Assembly: GCA_018895795.1 (NCBI GenBank)
Contig: JAHINZ010000187.1
Span: 1-8,479 of the forward strand
DNA from: Alphaproteobacteria bacterium
Lineage (GTDB): Bacteria; Pseudomonadota; Alphaproteobacteria; Caulobacterales; Caulobacteraceae
DNA: 8,479 bases
Direction: 5' to 3'
Shown here one piece after another: positions 1 to 5,749 of this stretch (within the stretch, counting starts at the first letter, position 1; each line of letters starts with the position of its first letter). Below the pieces are notes generated by a model. The model had not been told where the DNA came from, searched no databases, and worked only from the letters and a program-made list of their open reading frames with translations. Position numbers and translations under genes: made by a program.

Positions 1-409
1 AGCCGGTGACGTCGCGCGCGGTGACCATCACCGCATAGGGCGCGGCGTCGGCGTCGCGACAGGCGCTGAATTCGGTGCGCCAGACGTGTTGGACGCCGTC
101 AGGGTCCAGGACCGGAAAATAGCGCGAAAACGGTTCGCCCTGATTGATGCATTTCATCAGGCTCAGGACGTCCTCGGCGGCCACCAGGGTCCGACGGGCG
201 TCCGCGCCCAAGCCCATCTCCGGCGCGAGGCCATGGGCCGCCCAGTCCGGACTCACGGCCAACAGGCGCAGGTCGCGGTCCAGCAGAGCCGCCGCGAACG
301 GCAACTGACGGATGAACTCACAGAACGCGGCGGCGCGCGTATCGGCCAGGGGGCGCGGTCCGGCGTGGGACTGCCGCGACCGCCCGGCGTCAACGGTCGT
401 CTTCATCAT
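1..409 (-). CDS. PAS-domain signalling protein, N-terminal part (gene runs off the left edge)
   Basis: The minus strand reads open from an ATG at 409 to the window edge, giving 136 residues with no stop. About 20 polar residues are followed by a PAS-like fold: a segment reading LPFAAALLDRDLRLL (about residues 35-49), then VSPDWAAHG, then GEPFSRYFPVLDPDG, and finally the strand AVMVTARDVTG, which resembles the end of PAS/PAC modules just before a linker. Such domains sense ligands, redox state or light at the N-terminus of histidine kinases, diguanylate cyclases and related proteins. The output domain lies outside the window, so its class is unknown. No strong Shine-Dalgarno precedes the paired ATGs (409 and 406). 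The leader holds a short inverted repeat at 412-425. The gene is divergent from fdxA. The PAS call comes from pattern recognition, not a profile search. Confidence 0.72.
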   Translation of the reverse strand, partial: MMKTTVDAGRSRQSHAGPRPLADTRAAAFCEFIRQLPFAAALLDRDLRLLAVSPDWAAHGLAPEMGLGADARRTLVAAEDVLSLMKCINQGEPFSRYFPVLDPDGVQHVWRTEFSACRDADAAPYAVMVTARDVTG

Positions 410-411
410 GG

Positions 412-425
412 GGTCGGGTTCCCGA
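412..425. repeat. Short inverted repeat just upstream of the PAS gene start
   Basis: GTCGGG-TT-CCCGAC is a perfect inverted repeat with 6-bp arms, lying 3 bp upstream of the PAS gene start. It could be an operator, or a hairpin over the ribosome-binding region of that gene. On the plus strand it is followed by a T-rich run (TTGTTTTTGTTG), but no plus-strand gene ends here. The rest of 426-560 shows nothing recognisable. Confidence 0.35.
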
Positions 426-561
426 CTTGTTTTTGTTGAGTGTTTCCTCAAACCTCAAAATGGGGTCCTTTAGGATAAGAAATGGTGAGCGGCGGGGCGT
501 TCAAAAAGTCGCGCCCAGGGCCGTTGCGCGATGCTCTCTGACGGGGCGGACAGAAATCCTG

Positions 562-599
562 GGGCCCGCGGCGAGTAAGCCGCATTGACAAGCGGGCCC
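562..599 (+). promoter_or_regulatory. Candidate fdxA promoter flanked by an inverted repeat
   Basis: A perfect -35 hexamer TTGACA lies at 585-590, about 60 bp upstream of the fdxA start. No good -10 stands out; the region around 605-613 (CTTCGAAAAC) is the best candidate. The -35 lies inside the spacer of an 8-bp inverted repeat, GGGCCCGC (562-569) and GCGGGCCC (592-599). A smaller nested repeat, GCGGC-N6-GCCGC, lies within it. This could be an operator, but both arms are pure G/C and may be chance in GC-rich DNA. Confidence 0.4.
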
Positions 600-651
600 G
601 CGCCTTCGAAAACCGCCGCGCCGAACGCCGTCAGCACCAATCGAGTTCTCG

Positions 652-993
652 ATGACCTACATCGTCACGGACGCCTGTATCAAATGTAAGTACATGGACT
701 GCGTCGAGGTGTGTCCGGTGGACTGCTTCTATGAGGGCGAGAACTTCCTGGCCATCAATCCGGACGAGTGCATCGATTGCGGCGTCTGCGAACCCGAGTG
801 CCCGGTCGACGCGATCAAGCCCGACACCGAGGACGAGCCCGACGGCAAGTGGCTGCGGATCAATTCCGACTACGCCAAGGTCTGGCCCAACATCACGGTT
901 AAGGGCGAGCCGCCCGCCGACCGCGACGACTTCGAGCGCGAGACGGGAAAGTTCGAAAAATACTTCAGCGAAAAGCCCGGCCAAGGCTCCTGA
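652..993 (+). CDS. fdxA: 7Fe ferredoxin FdxA
   Basis: A 113-residue ferredoxin carrying one [3Fe-4S] and one [4Fe-4S] cluster, an electron carrier in the cytoplasm. The N-terminus runs VTDACIKCKYMDCVEVCPVDC, and the second motif is CIDCGVCEPEC. Cysteines fall at 9, 12, 17, 21, 25, 40, 43, 46 and 50, exactly the Azotobacter vinelandii ferredoxin I pattern shifted by one. By homology C9/C17/C50 bind the 3Fe cluster, C21/C40/C43/C46 the 4Fe cluster, and C12 and C25 are non-ligand cysteines. The acidic C-terminal extension with the VWPNIT motif is also typical. The ATG at 652 gives the family start (MTYIVTD). It lies upstream of cdnL, as in many alphaproteobacteria, but cdnL has its own promoter. 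The redox partner cannot be inferred from the window. Confidence 0.97.
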   Translation: MTYIVTDACIKCKYMDCVEVCPVDCFYEGENFLAINPDECIDCGVCEPECPVDAIKPDTEDEPDGKWLRINSDYAKVWPNITVKGEPPADRDDFERETGKFEKYFSEKPGQGS

Positions 994-998
994 TCCCG

Positions 999-1020
999 TC
1001 CGTTCCGCCGCCGGAACCGG
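999..1020 (+). terminator. Weak hairpin after fdxA
   Basis: GTTCCG-CCGC-CGGAAC forms a 6-bp stem shortly after the fdxA stop, but no U-run follows. It may mark the 3' end of the fdxA message or partial read-through into cdnL. Confidence 0.25.
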
Positions 1021-1060
1021 CCGCAAGCCTTTCATGAGGCTGAATTTTATGCTATTGTCC

Positions 1061-1088
1061 TTGACAGCGTGACGGTCGCGGCTATTCG
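1061..1088 (+). promoter_or_regulatory. Strong housekeeping promoter for cdnL
   Basis: TTGACAG (1061-1067), a 13-nt spacer, then GCTATTCG (1081-1088). This fits the Caulobacter sigma-73 consensus TTGaCgS-N10-14-GCtANAWC very well in both boxes and in spacing. Transcription would begin near 1094, leaving a leader of about 190 nt before the cdnL start at 1287. The octamer TCGCGGCT is repeated directly at 1076-1083 and 1086-1093, spanning the -10 box and the predicted start site. Confidence 0.68.
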
Positions 1089-1093
1089 CGGCT

Positions 1094-1286
1094 GTCCGTT
1101 TTTTGTCGAAGAGCCGTTTAACCGGCGCGCCCGATCGAAGGCGAAGGGTGTCTTAGAGGTTCATTCCAAATCCTGTCCTGGCTTGGTTACCGCGCCCAGT
1201 TTTCGCGGACGCCGGGTCGTCTCTATTGGACGGATCGGGAATGACGGCGTTCCGGGCCTTCAAGGCTCGCATTGATGAGGACGAAC
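1094..1286 (+). other. Long 5' leader of cdnL
   Basis: This stretch between the predicted start of transcription and the cdnL start codon holds no convincing gene. It contains a T6 run, a small stem CCGCG/CGCGG at about 1190-1208, and short stems near the 3' end (GGAA/TTCC and GCCTT/AAGGC). No known riboswitch consensus was recognised. A GTG-initiated reading frame (1069-1275) crosses it, but its start overlaps the promoter and its composition is not protein-like. Confidence 0.4.
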
Positions 1287-1823
1287 ATGAGCAAGAGCGG
1301 TCTGGAATTCTCGGTTGGCGATCACGTCGTCTATCCCGCGCATGGCGTGGGCAGCATCCAGGGTGTCGAGACCCAGGAAGTGGCCGGGATGTCGCTCGAA
1401 GTCTACGTCATCACCTTCGACCACGAGAAAATGACCCTGCGGGTCCCGACCAAGAAGGCCAAGACCGCCGGTCTGCGCCCGCTGGCCGAAGGCAATGTCG
1501 TCAGCCAGGCCCTGACCACCCTGAAGGGCCGCGCCCGCGTCAAGCGCACCATGTGGTCGCGCCGCGCCCAGGAATATGAAGCCAAGATCAATTCGGGCGA
1601 CCTGATCTCGATCGCCGAGGTCGTCCGCGACCTGCACCGCGCCGAGAACCAGCCGGAACAGTCCTATTCCGAGCGTCAGCTCTACGAATCGGCCCTGGAC
1701 CGCATGGCGCGCGAAGTCGCCGCCATCGAACGCATCGACCGCGACGCCGCCATCGGCATCCTGACCAAGTCGCTGGTCAAGGCCCCTGCTCCGGCCCCGG
1801 CCGCCGCGGCCGCCGCGGCCTAA
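1287..1823 (+). CDS. cdnL: CarD-like RNA polymerase-binding transcription regulator CdnL
   Basis: A 178-residue CdnL/CarD-family protein. The N-terminal Tudor-like RNA polymerase-interacting domain is seen in FSVGDHVVYPAHGVGSI (residues 8-24) through LRVPTKKA (51-58). A helical C-terminal domain follows, including TMWSRR with W90 at the position of the Trp that wedges promoter DNA in CarD proteins. CdnL binds the RNAP beta subunit and stabilises open complexes at housekeeping and rRNA promoters. In Caulobacter it links growth to metabolism and is turned over by ClpXP through C-terminal alanines. I chose the ATG at 1287 because it gives the family start MSKSGLEF and has a GAGG ribosome site at 1277-1280; ATGs at 1272 and 1275 are less likely. 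The tail (166-178) is APAPAPAAAAAAA, an unusually Ala-rich end. The gene is monocistronic, with a strong promoter and an intrinsic terminator. Confidence 0.95.
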   Translation: MSKSGLEFSVGDHVVYPAHGVGSIQGVETQEVAGMSLEVYVITFDHEKMTLRVPTKKAKTAGLRPLAEGNVVSQALTTLKGRARVKRTMWSRRAQEYEAKINSGDLISIAEVVRDLHRAENQPEQSYSERQLYESALDRMAREVAAIERIDRDAAIGILTKSLVKAPAPAPAAAAAAA

Positions 1824-1845
1824 AACGCTTCGGTCGTCAGGCTCC

Positions 1846-1865
1846 CGGCGCGGATTTTCGCGCCG
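1846..1865. repeat. Hairpin upstream of the cdnL terminator
   Basis: CGGCGCG-GATTTT-CGCGCCG forms a 7-bp perfect stem with a 6-nt loop, 10 bp before the main terminator hairpin. It has no T-run of its own. It may protect the cdnL mRNA 3' end or reinforce termination. Confidence 0.4.
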
Positions 1866-1874
1866 AAAGATTGG

Positions 1875-1905
1875 ACGCTCCCGGCCGCAAGGCCGGGAGC
1901 GTTTT
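1875..1905 (+). terminator. Rho-independent terminator of cdnL
   Basis: A perfect 12-bp stem (1875-1886 with 1891-1902) is closed by a GCAA tetraloop and ends in TTTT (1902-1905), followed by CGTTCG. This is a classical intrinsic terminator on the plus strand after cdnL. It lies 9 bp from the stop codon of the convergent nucleoside hydrolase gene. On the minus strand no T-run follows the stem, so it should work mainly for cdnL. Confidence 0.85.
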
Positions 1906-1913
1906 CGTTCGCG

Positions 1914-2846
1914 TTAAGCCGCGACGGCGGCCTGGCCGAAAAGCGCCGTCAGAATCAGCCGCTCGATCGCCGCGACATCCACGCCCACGCAGACCTCGGC
2001 GTTGGGCGCGCCGTCGATGCGGTCGATTCGGCCCTGGCGAACCCCGTCGACCGCCACCCGCAATCGCGCCGGCGCGAAGGTGAAGGCCTCGGGCGCGATC
2101 AGGCTGGCGGCCGCGACGGCGTCATGGGGATGGCAGGCGTCGACCGTCCCCCAGACCCGGGCGTGGAAGTCCATATAGGCCCCCGCCGAGCGCGCCAGGC
2201 GCGCCGATAGAGGCGAGCCGCAGCAGGCCGCGCCGGCGTCCAGCCCCGCGCGGGTCAGGGTCACCTGGCTGGTGATGTCCATCGGCATCAGGCGCGGACA
2301 CACCCCGGCCTCCAGCACCCGTTGCAGGGCCTCGGGATCGCTCCAGCTGTTGAAGTCGGCCCCGCCGGCCGCCTTGCCCTCGACCGCGAAGGCGCCGGCC
2401 ATGATCGTCGGCCGCCAGTCGCGGAAGGCGGCCGGATCGTCGAGCAGCCCCTGGGCCAGATTGGTCAGCGGCCCCAGGAACAGGCCGGCGATCTTGCGGC
2501 GGGCCACGAAGGCCAGCAGGCTGACCCCATGGCCGCGCGCCAGTTCGGGCAGCTTCCAGCGCTGCGAGAAGCCCGCGCCGTTCAGGCCGTCGACGCCGTG
2601 GGCCGGCCGCATGCGCTCGACCCGGCGCTTGGCCAGGCCCGAGCCCGCGCCGATATAGACCTCGGCCCCGCAGCCGGCCAGGCGCAGAACGCCGCGGGCG
2701 TTGGCGGCGGCCTGGTCGACATAGGTGTTGCCGAACACCGCCGAGACCGAGCCGATCTCGATCCCCTGATGGGCGCGCGCCAGCATGGCCAGCGCGAACG
2801 CGTCGTCCACGCCGCAATCGGTGTCGATGTGAACGCGAAGGGTCAT
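1914..2846 (-). CDS. Inosine-uridine preferring nucleoside hydrolase family protein
   Basis: A 310-residue protein of the IU-nucleoside hydrolase family, which cleaves the N-glycosidic bond of ribonucleosides to free base and ribose in purine/pyrimidine salvage. The calcium-binding signature DTDCGVDD is at residues 8-15, N40 is in a VFGNT motif, GPLTNLA is at 125-131, the MDIT strand is at 189-192, FNSWSDPEA (165-173) supplies substrate-binding Asn/Asp, and the C-terminal HPHD (239-242) holds the catalytic-type His and a metal Asp. Length is normal (about 310-340). I chose the ATG at 2846 because it puts MTLRVHIDTD at the N-terminus; an upstream in-frame extension to 2954 has no family features. 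There is no clear Shine-Dalgarno. A GCTACACT -10-like box at 2860-2853 lies so close that the message may be leaderless. Substrate preference cannot be read from sequence. Confidence 0.92.
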   Translation of the reverse strand: MTLRVHIDTDCGVDDAFALAMLARAHQGIEIGSVSAVFGNTYVDQAAANARGVLRLAGCGAEVYIGAGSGLAKRRVERMRPAHGVDGLNGAGFSQRWKLPELARGHGVSLLAFVARRKIAGLFLGPLTNLAQGLLDDPAAFRDWRPTIMAGAFAVEGKAAGGADFNSWSDPEALQRVLEAGVCPRLMPMDITSQVTLTRAGLDAGAACCGSPLSARLARSAGAYMDFHARVWGTVDACHPHDAVAAASLIAPEAFTFAPARLRVAVDGVRQGRIDRIDGAPNAEVCVGVDVAAIERLILTALFGQAAVAA

Positions 2847-2927
2847 GGACCCAGTGTAGCCGAGGCTCGATGACAACGAGAAGCCCGCACGTTGTCGAAG
2901 ACCGAGACGCCCCCTCCGTCCGGGCGG

Positions 2928-2956
2928 TTGACGCCAAAACCAAGCGGCGCCCAAAC
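2928..2956 (+). promoter_or_regulatory. Promoter placing the DUF1801-like start codon at or near +1
   Basis: TTGACGC (2928-2934) matches the Caulobacter -35 consensus exactly. After 14 nt comes GCCCAAAC (2949-2956), a partial match to GCtANAWC. Initiation about 7 nt downstream falls near 2963-2965, essentially on the ATG at 2965. No Shine-Dalgarno precedes that ATG, so a leaderless mRNA is likely. Confidence 0.5.
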
Positions 2957-2964
2957 TTCACCCC

Positions 2965-3414
2965 ATGCACGGCCCCGAAGCCCAGCTCGCCGCGTTCATC
3001 GCCAAGTTCACGCCCGAGGTCGCGGCGCTGGGAACCCAGGCCGTCGCCAGCCTGACCCGCCGCCTGCCCCAGGCCGACCGCCTGGTCTATGACAACTACA
3101 ACGCCCTGGCCGTCGCCTTCGCGGCCGACGAAAAGGCCTCCAACGCGATCTTCTCGATCGCCTTCTATCCGCGTTGGGTCAGTCTGTTCTTCGGCCGAGG
3201 CGCCGAACTGGACGACCCGAGCGGCGCGCTCGCCGGCCAGGGCGCGATCATGCGCCACATCGTACTGACCAGCGCCGACGACCTGGACCGCCCCGACATC
3301 GCGGCCCTGATCGATCAGGCCCTGGCAAAAGCCAAAAAGCCGCTCCCGGCGCAGGGCCAGGGGCGGCTTCTGATCAAATCGGTGTCGGCCAACCAGCGTC
3401 CCCGCCGGCCCTGA
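2965..3414 (+). CDS. DUF1801-like (YdhG/YjbR-type fold) protein
   Basis: A 149-residue protein of unknown biochemical function. It begins with a helical segment (FIAKFTPEVAALGTQAV, residues about 11-27), then LVYDNYNALAVAF (46-58), then the strand-rich core FSIAFYPRWVSLFF (70-83), and IMRHIVLTSADDLDRPDIAALI towards the C-terminus. The YDNYNAL and YPRWVSLFF blocks are characteristic of small alpha/beta proteins usually annotated as DUF1801 domain-containing. No signal peptide or membrane segment is seen. It is divergent from the nucleoside hydrolase (118 bp apart) and convergent with yebC across a palindromic repeat. No Shine-Dalgarno precedes the start. The family assignment is by recognition only. 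Confidence 0.82.
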   Translation: MHGPEAQLAAFIAKFTPEVAALGTQAVASLTRRLPQADRLVYDNYNALAVAFAADEKASNAIFSIAFYPRWVSLFFGRGAELDDPSGALAGQGAIMRHIVLTSADDLDRPDIAALIDQALAKAKKPLPAQGQGRLLIKSVSANQRPRRP

Positions 3415-3421
3415 TCAGCCC

Positions 3422-3524
3422 TGCGTCCTTCGAGGCTCGGCTGCGCCTCGCGCCTCAGGATGAGGCCTTCCGTAAAGCGTCGCTCATCCTGAGGCGCCCG
3501 CGCGAGCGGGCCTCGAAGGACGCA
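3422..3524. repeat. 103-bp palindromic intergenic repeat between convergent genes
   Basis: Two pairs of perfect 15-bp arms are nested. The outer pair is TGCGTCCTTCGAGGC (3422-3436) with its complement at 3510-3524. The inner pair is GCGCCTCAGGATGAG (3450-3464) with its complement at 3483-3497. An 18-nt loop (3465-3482) and a partly pairing GC-rich middle separate them. Similar 'CGTCCTTCGAGGC...CTCAGGATGAGG' palindromes are scattered between genes in many alphaproteobacteria, so this is probably one copy of a dispersed family. It fills almost the whole gap between the DUF1801-like stop and the yebC stop, and may act as a two-way terminator or mRNA stabiliser. No GANTC (CcrM) site is inside it. 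Confidence 0.85.
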
Positions 3525-3530
3525 CAGTCC

Positions 3531-4286
3531 CTAGCCCAGCTTGGCCAGGTCCTCGTCGCTGATCTCCTCGTTCGAATAGACGTTCTGCACGTCGTCATCG
3601 TCGTTGAGCATGTCGAGCAGCTTCATCAGGGTGGCCACGGAATCGCCGGTGACGGGAACCTGCATCTTCGGACGCCAGGCGATCTTGGTGTTGCCGGCCG
3701 GACCGAACTTGGCTTCCAGGGCGGCGGCGACGTCATTGAGGTCTTCAAAGGCGGTGTAGATGGTGTGGCCTTCGCCGTCCTCGTCCATGTCCGAGAGCAC
3801 GTCGTCGGCGCCGGCCTCGATGGCGGCTTCCATCATGGCGTCTTCCGACGCGGCCTTGGCGGGATAGGTCACCTGACCGACGTGGTCATAGTTGAACACC
3901 ACCGAGCCGGTGGCGCCCATATTGCCGCCCAGCTTGGTGAAATAGGAGCGGACATTGGCGGCGGCGCGGTTGCGGTTGTCGGTCAGCACCTCGACGATGA
4001 TGCCGACGCCGCCGGCGGCGACGCCTTCATAGCGGATTTCCGAATAGTCGGCCGCGTCGCCCATCTGCGACTTCTTGATCGCGCGGTCGATGACGTCCTT
4101 GGGCAGGCTTTCGGCCTTGGCGTTGTTCACAGCCAGGCGCAGGCGCGGGTTCATGCTGGGGTCGGGCACGCCGGCCTTGGCCGCCACGGTGATTTCCCGC
4201 GACAGCTTGGAAAACAGCTTGGAACGCGCGGCGTCGGCGCGGCCCTTGCGGTGCATGATGTTCTTGAATTTCGAGTGGCCGGCCAT
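3531..4286 (-). CDS. yebC: YebC/PmpR family protein
   Basis: A 251-residue cytoplasmic protein of the YebC/TACO1 family. The diagnostic N-terminus AGHSKFKNIMHRKGRADAAR (2-21) is followed by LFSKLSREITVAAKAG, then domain 2/3 motifs YEGVAAGGVGIIVEVLTDNRNRAAANVRS and GGNMGATGSVVFNYD. Length matches the usual 240-250. Members were long annotated as DNA-binding transcription regulators. Family members have more recently been tied to ribosomes, helping translation through difficult motifs such as proline stretches (TACO1 in mitochondria, YebC paralogues in bacteria). The C-terminal region is acidic (DMLNDDDDVQNVYSN). The start is the family start, with a modest purine-rich GAAGAG site upstream. It appears monocistronic with its own promoter. 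Confidence 0.97.
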   Translation of the reverse strand: MAGHSKFKNIMHRKGRADAARSKLFSKLSREITVAAKAGVPDPSMNPRLRLAVNNAKAESLPKDVIDRAIKKSQMGDAADYSEIRYEGVAAGGVGIIVEVLTDNRNRAAANVRSYFTKLGGNMGATGSVVFNYDHVGQVTYPAKAASEDAMMEAAIEAGADDVLSDMDEDGEGHTIYTAFEDLNDVAAALEAKFGPAGNTKIAWRPKMQVPVTGDSVATLMKLLDMLNDDDDVQNVYSNEEISDEDLAKLG

Positions 4287-4327
4287 TCGGGGGCTCTTCT
4301 CTGGTCTGATGATGGAGTTTGGTCGCG

Positions 4328-4357
4328 CTTCTAGCCTCTGGGACGGGGTTTTGTCAC
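4328..4357 (-). promoter_or_regulatory. Promoter of yebC
   Basis: Read on the minus strand: GTGACAA (4357-4351), a 15-nt spacer, then GCTAGAAG (4335-4328), a 7-of-8 match to the Caulobacter -10 GCtANAWC. The start of transcription would be near 4321, about 35 nt before the yebC ATG at 4286. Confidence 0.55.
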
Positions 4358-4475
4358 CCGACTTGATCTATCGCAGCGCCGGAACCCTTGGACGGGCGAA
4401 TGGTTGAGGTCCCGCCAGCCCATGACGACCTCCCGGGGCGTCACGTTTCACTGGCTGATCCCAGGAGCCAAAATC

Positions 4476-4835
4476 ATGCGCAAATTGATGATCCTCGCCC
4501 TCGGCGCGGCGCTTGTCGCCGGCGCCCCCATGACGGCGTCCGCCCAGGCCGATCACCGCCCCGGCATGGGCCAGCCGGGCGGCCACCCTGGCATGAACAA
4601 TCAGGACATGGGTCGCGGCCCGCAAGACCATGGCCAGCCAAACATGGACCACAGCCCCTATGGCCAATGGAACATGGGCTGGGGTCACCGTCCGCCGGCT
4701 CCGCCCAAGCACTTCAAGCGCCATGACAACTGGTATCAGCACGTCCGCGCCTGCACCGTGCGTTACCGCAGCTACAACCCGCGCACCGACCTCTACATGG
4801 TCCGTCGCGGCGTGATGGCCCGCTGCCGCCTGTAG
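4476..4835 (+). CDS. Secreted BA14K-like protein with a Met/His/Gly-rich linker
   Basis: A 119-residue exported protein. Residues 1-24 form a signal peptide: MRK, a hydrophobic LMILALGAALVAGAP core, and an ASA-Q type cleavage site. Residues 25-78 are low complexity, rich in Gly, Pro, Met, His, Asn and Gln (GMGQPGGHPGMNNQDMG and similar). The C-terminal 34 residues, HVRACTVRYRSYNPRTDLYMV ending in ARCRL, resemble the BA14K domain, a small module first known from an immunoreactive 14-kDa Brucella protein and common in alphaproteobacterial periplasmic or surface proteins. Two cysteines (93 and 117) could form a disulfide. The ATG at 4476 follows an AGGAG ribosome site at 4463-4467; an upstream in-frame ATG at 4404 would bury the signal peptide. 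Function is unknown; metal binding by the linker is speculation. Confidence 0.85.
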   Translation: MRKLMILALGAALVAGAPMTASAQADHRPGMGQPGGHPGMNNQDMGRGPQDHGQPNMDHSPYGQWNMGWGHRPPAPPKHFKRHDNWYQHVRACTVRYRSYNPRTDLYMVRRGVMARCRL

Positions 4836-4841
4836 TCATCG

Positions 4842-4869
4842 GGCCCGGCGAGCGCGGGCTCGCCGGGCC
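4842..4869. terminator. Perfect 12-bp GC hairpin between convergent genes
   Basis: GGCCCGGCGAGC (4842-4853), a GCGG loop, and the exact complement at 4858-4869. It sits 6 bp after the BA14K-like stop and 27 bp after the ymdB-like stop (minus strand), so it could end both transcripts. Neither side has a proper T-run (ATTTGCC on plus), so it is a non-canonical terminator or a 3'-end stabiliser. Confidence 0.6.
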
Positions 4870-4896
4870 ATTTGCCCCTCTTCGGCGCTGAACGGG

Positions 4897-5718
4897 TCAG
4901 ACCGTGGGCACGCATTCCTTGAGGCGTCCGCCCACCCGGATCGGCTCGACCCTTAGGGCCAGGCCGGTGCGGTCGTCGGTCTCGACAAACACGCCGCACA
5001 CCGTCGCGGGGCCCGAGGCCGGCGTATAGCGCCCGCCGCTGATCTTGGTGGTGAAGCGCCGCAGGGGCTCTTCCTTCTGGTTGCCGATCACGCTGTCATA
5101 GTCGGCGCAGGCCCCGGCGTCGGTCTGATAGGCGGTGCCGCCGTTGAGGATCTGGGCGTCGGCGGTCGGCACATGGGTGTGGGTGCCCACCACCAGGCTG
5201 GCGCGGCCGTCGCAATAGTGGCCCATGGCCATTTTCTCGGAGGTGGCCTCGCAGTGCATGTCGACGACGACCGCGTCGGCCACCTGGCCCAGCGGGGCCT
5301 TGTCCAGCTCGCGGTCGGCGGCGGCGAAGGGGTCATCCATGGCGTCCATGTGCACCCGGCCCAGCAGGTTGATGACCATGATGGTGCGGCCGCGCTCGGT
5401 CTGGAACAGGTGGCTGCCCCGACCTGGCGCGTCCGACAGGATCGGATAGTTGGCCGGCCGGATCAGGCGCGGTTCACGGACGATATAGGTCAGGGCCTCG
5501 CGCTGGTCCCAGCTGTGATTGCCCAGGGTCAGGCAGTCGGCCCCGGCCTCGAACAGCTCGCGCGCGGTGTTTTCGGTGATGCCGAACCCGGCCGCCGCGT
5601 TCTCGGCGTTGATGATCACGAATTCCAGATCGAGCTGGCGGCGCAGGGCGGGCAGATGGTCGGCCAGACCGTCGCGGCCCGACTTGCCGACGACGTCGCC
5701 GAAGAAAGCAAAACGCAT
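4897..5718 (-). CDS. ymdB: YmdB-family metallophosphoesterase (TIGR00282 type)
   Basis: A 273-residue calcineurin-like phosphoesterase of the YmdB family. Bacillus subtilis YmdB is a 2',3'-cyclic-nucleotide phosphodiesterase that affects biofilm and sporulation decisions. All dinuclear metal ligands are visible: D8 in FFGDVVGKSGR, E39-N40 in NAENAAAGFGI, N67-H68 in LGNHSWD, H155 in VVDMHCEATSEK, and H180/H182 in VGTHTHVPTAD. The numbering of D8, E39, N40, N67 and H68 equals that of the characterised Bacillus enzyme. Length is normal. An AAGGAA ribosome site lies 7 nt before the ATG. The start is 31 nt after the fau stop on the same strand, so the two are probably co-transcribed. Not to be confused with the unrelated E. 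coli macrodomain protein also called YmdB. The physiological substrate here is unknown. Confidence 0.93.
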   Translation of the reverse strand: MRFAFFGDVVGKSGRDGLADHLPALRRQLDLEFVIINAENAAAGFGITENTARELFEAGADCLTLGNHSWDQREALTYIVREPRLIRPANYPILSDAPGRGSHLFQTERGRTIMVINLLGRVHMDAMDDPFAAADRELDKAPLGQVADAVVVDMHCEATSEKMAMGHYCDGRASLVVGTHTHVPTADAQILNGGTAYQTDAGACADYDSVIGNQKEEPLRRFTTKISGGRYTPASGPATVCGVFVETDDRTGLALRVEPIRVGGRLKECVPTV

Positions 5719-5749
5719 AGAAATTCCTTGGTGCGGCTCTGCGTGAGCC

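Noticed and set aside
86..439. Plus-strand reading frame over the left edge
   Set aside because: Its composition is Gln/Arg/Gly-rich without any domain pattern, and it lies antisense to the PAS gene, which reads like a real protein.
1069..1275. Reading frame between fdxA and cdnL as an upstream peptide
   Set aside because: Its GTG start falls between the -35 and -10 boxes of the cdnL promoter, so it would not be in that transcript, and there is no ribosome site or family resemblance.
2122..3258. Long minus-strand frame over the nucleoside hydrolase and DUF1801-like genes
   Set aside because: Arg/Gly/Pro-rich shadow in the alternate frame of two recognised genes; explained by high GC.
3422..3524. 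CRISPR array or insertion-sequence ends
   Set aside because: Only one nested palindrome, with no regular spacers, no target-site duplication and no transposase nearby.
3174..4334. 386-residue plus-strand frame over yebC
   Set aside because: It is antisense to yebC, a clear family member, and crosses the palindromic repeat; its Val/Gly/His-rich content is the mirror of yebC codons.
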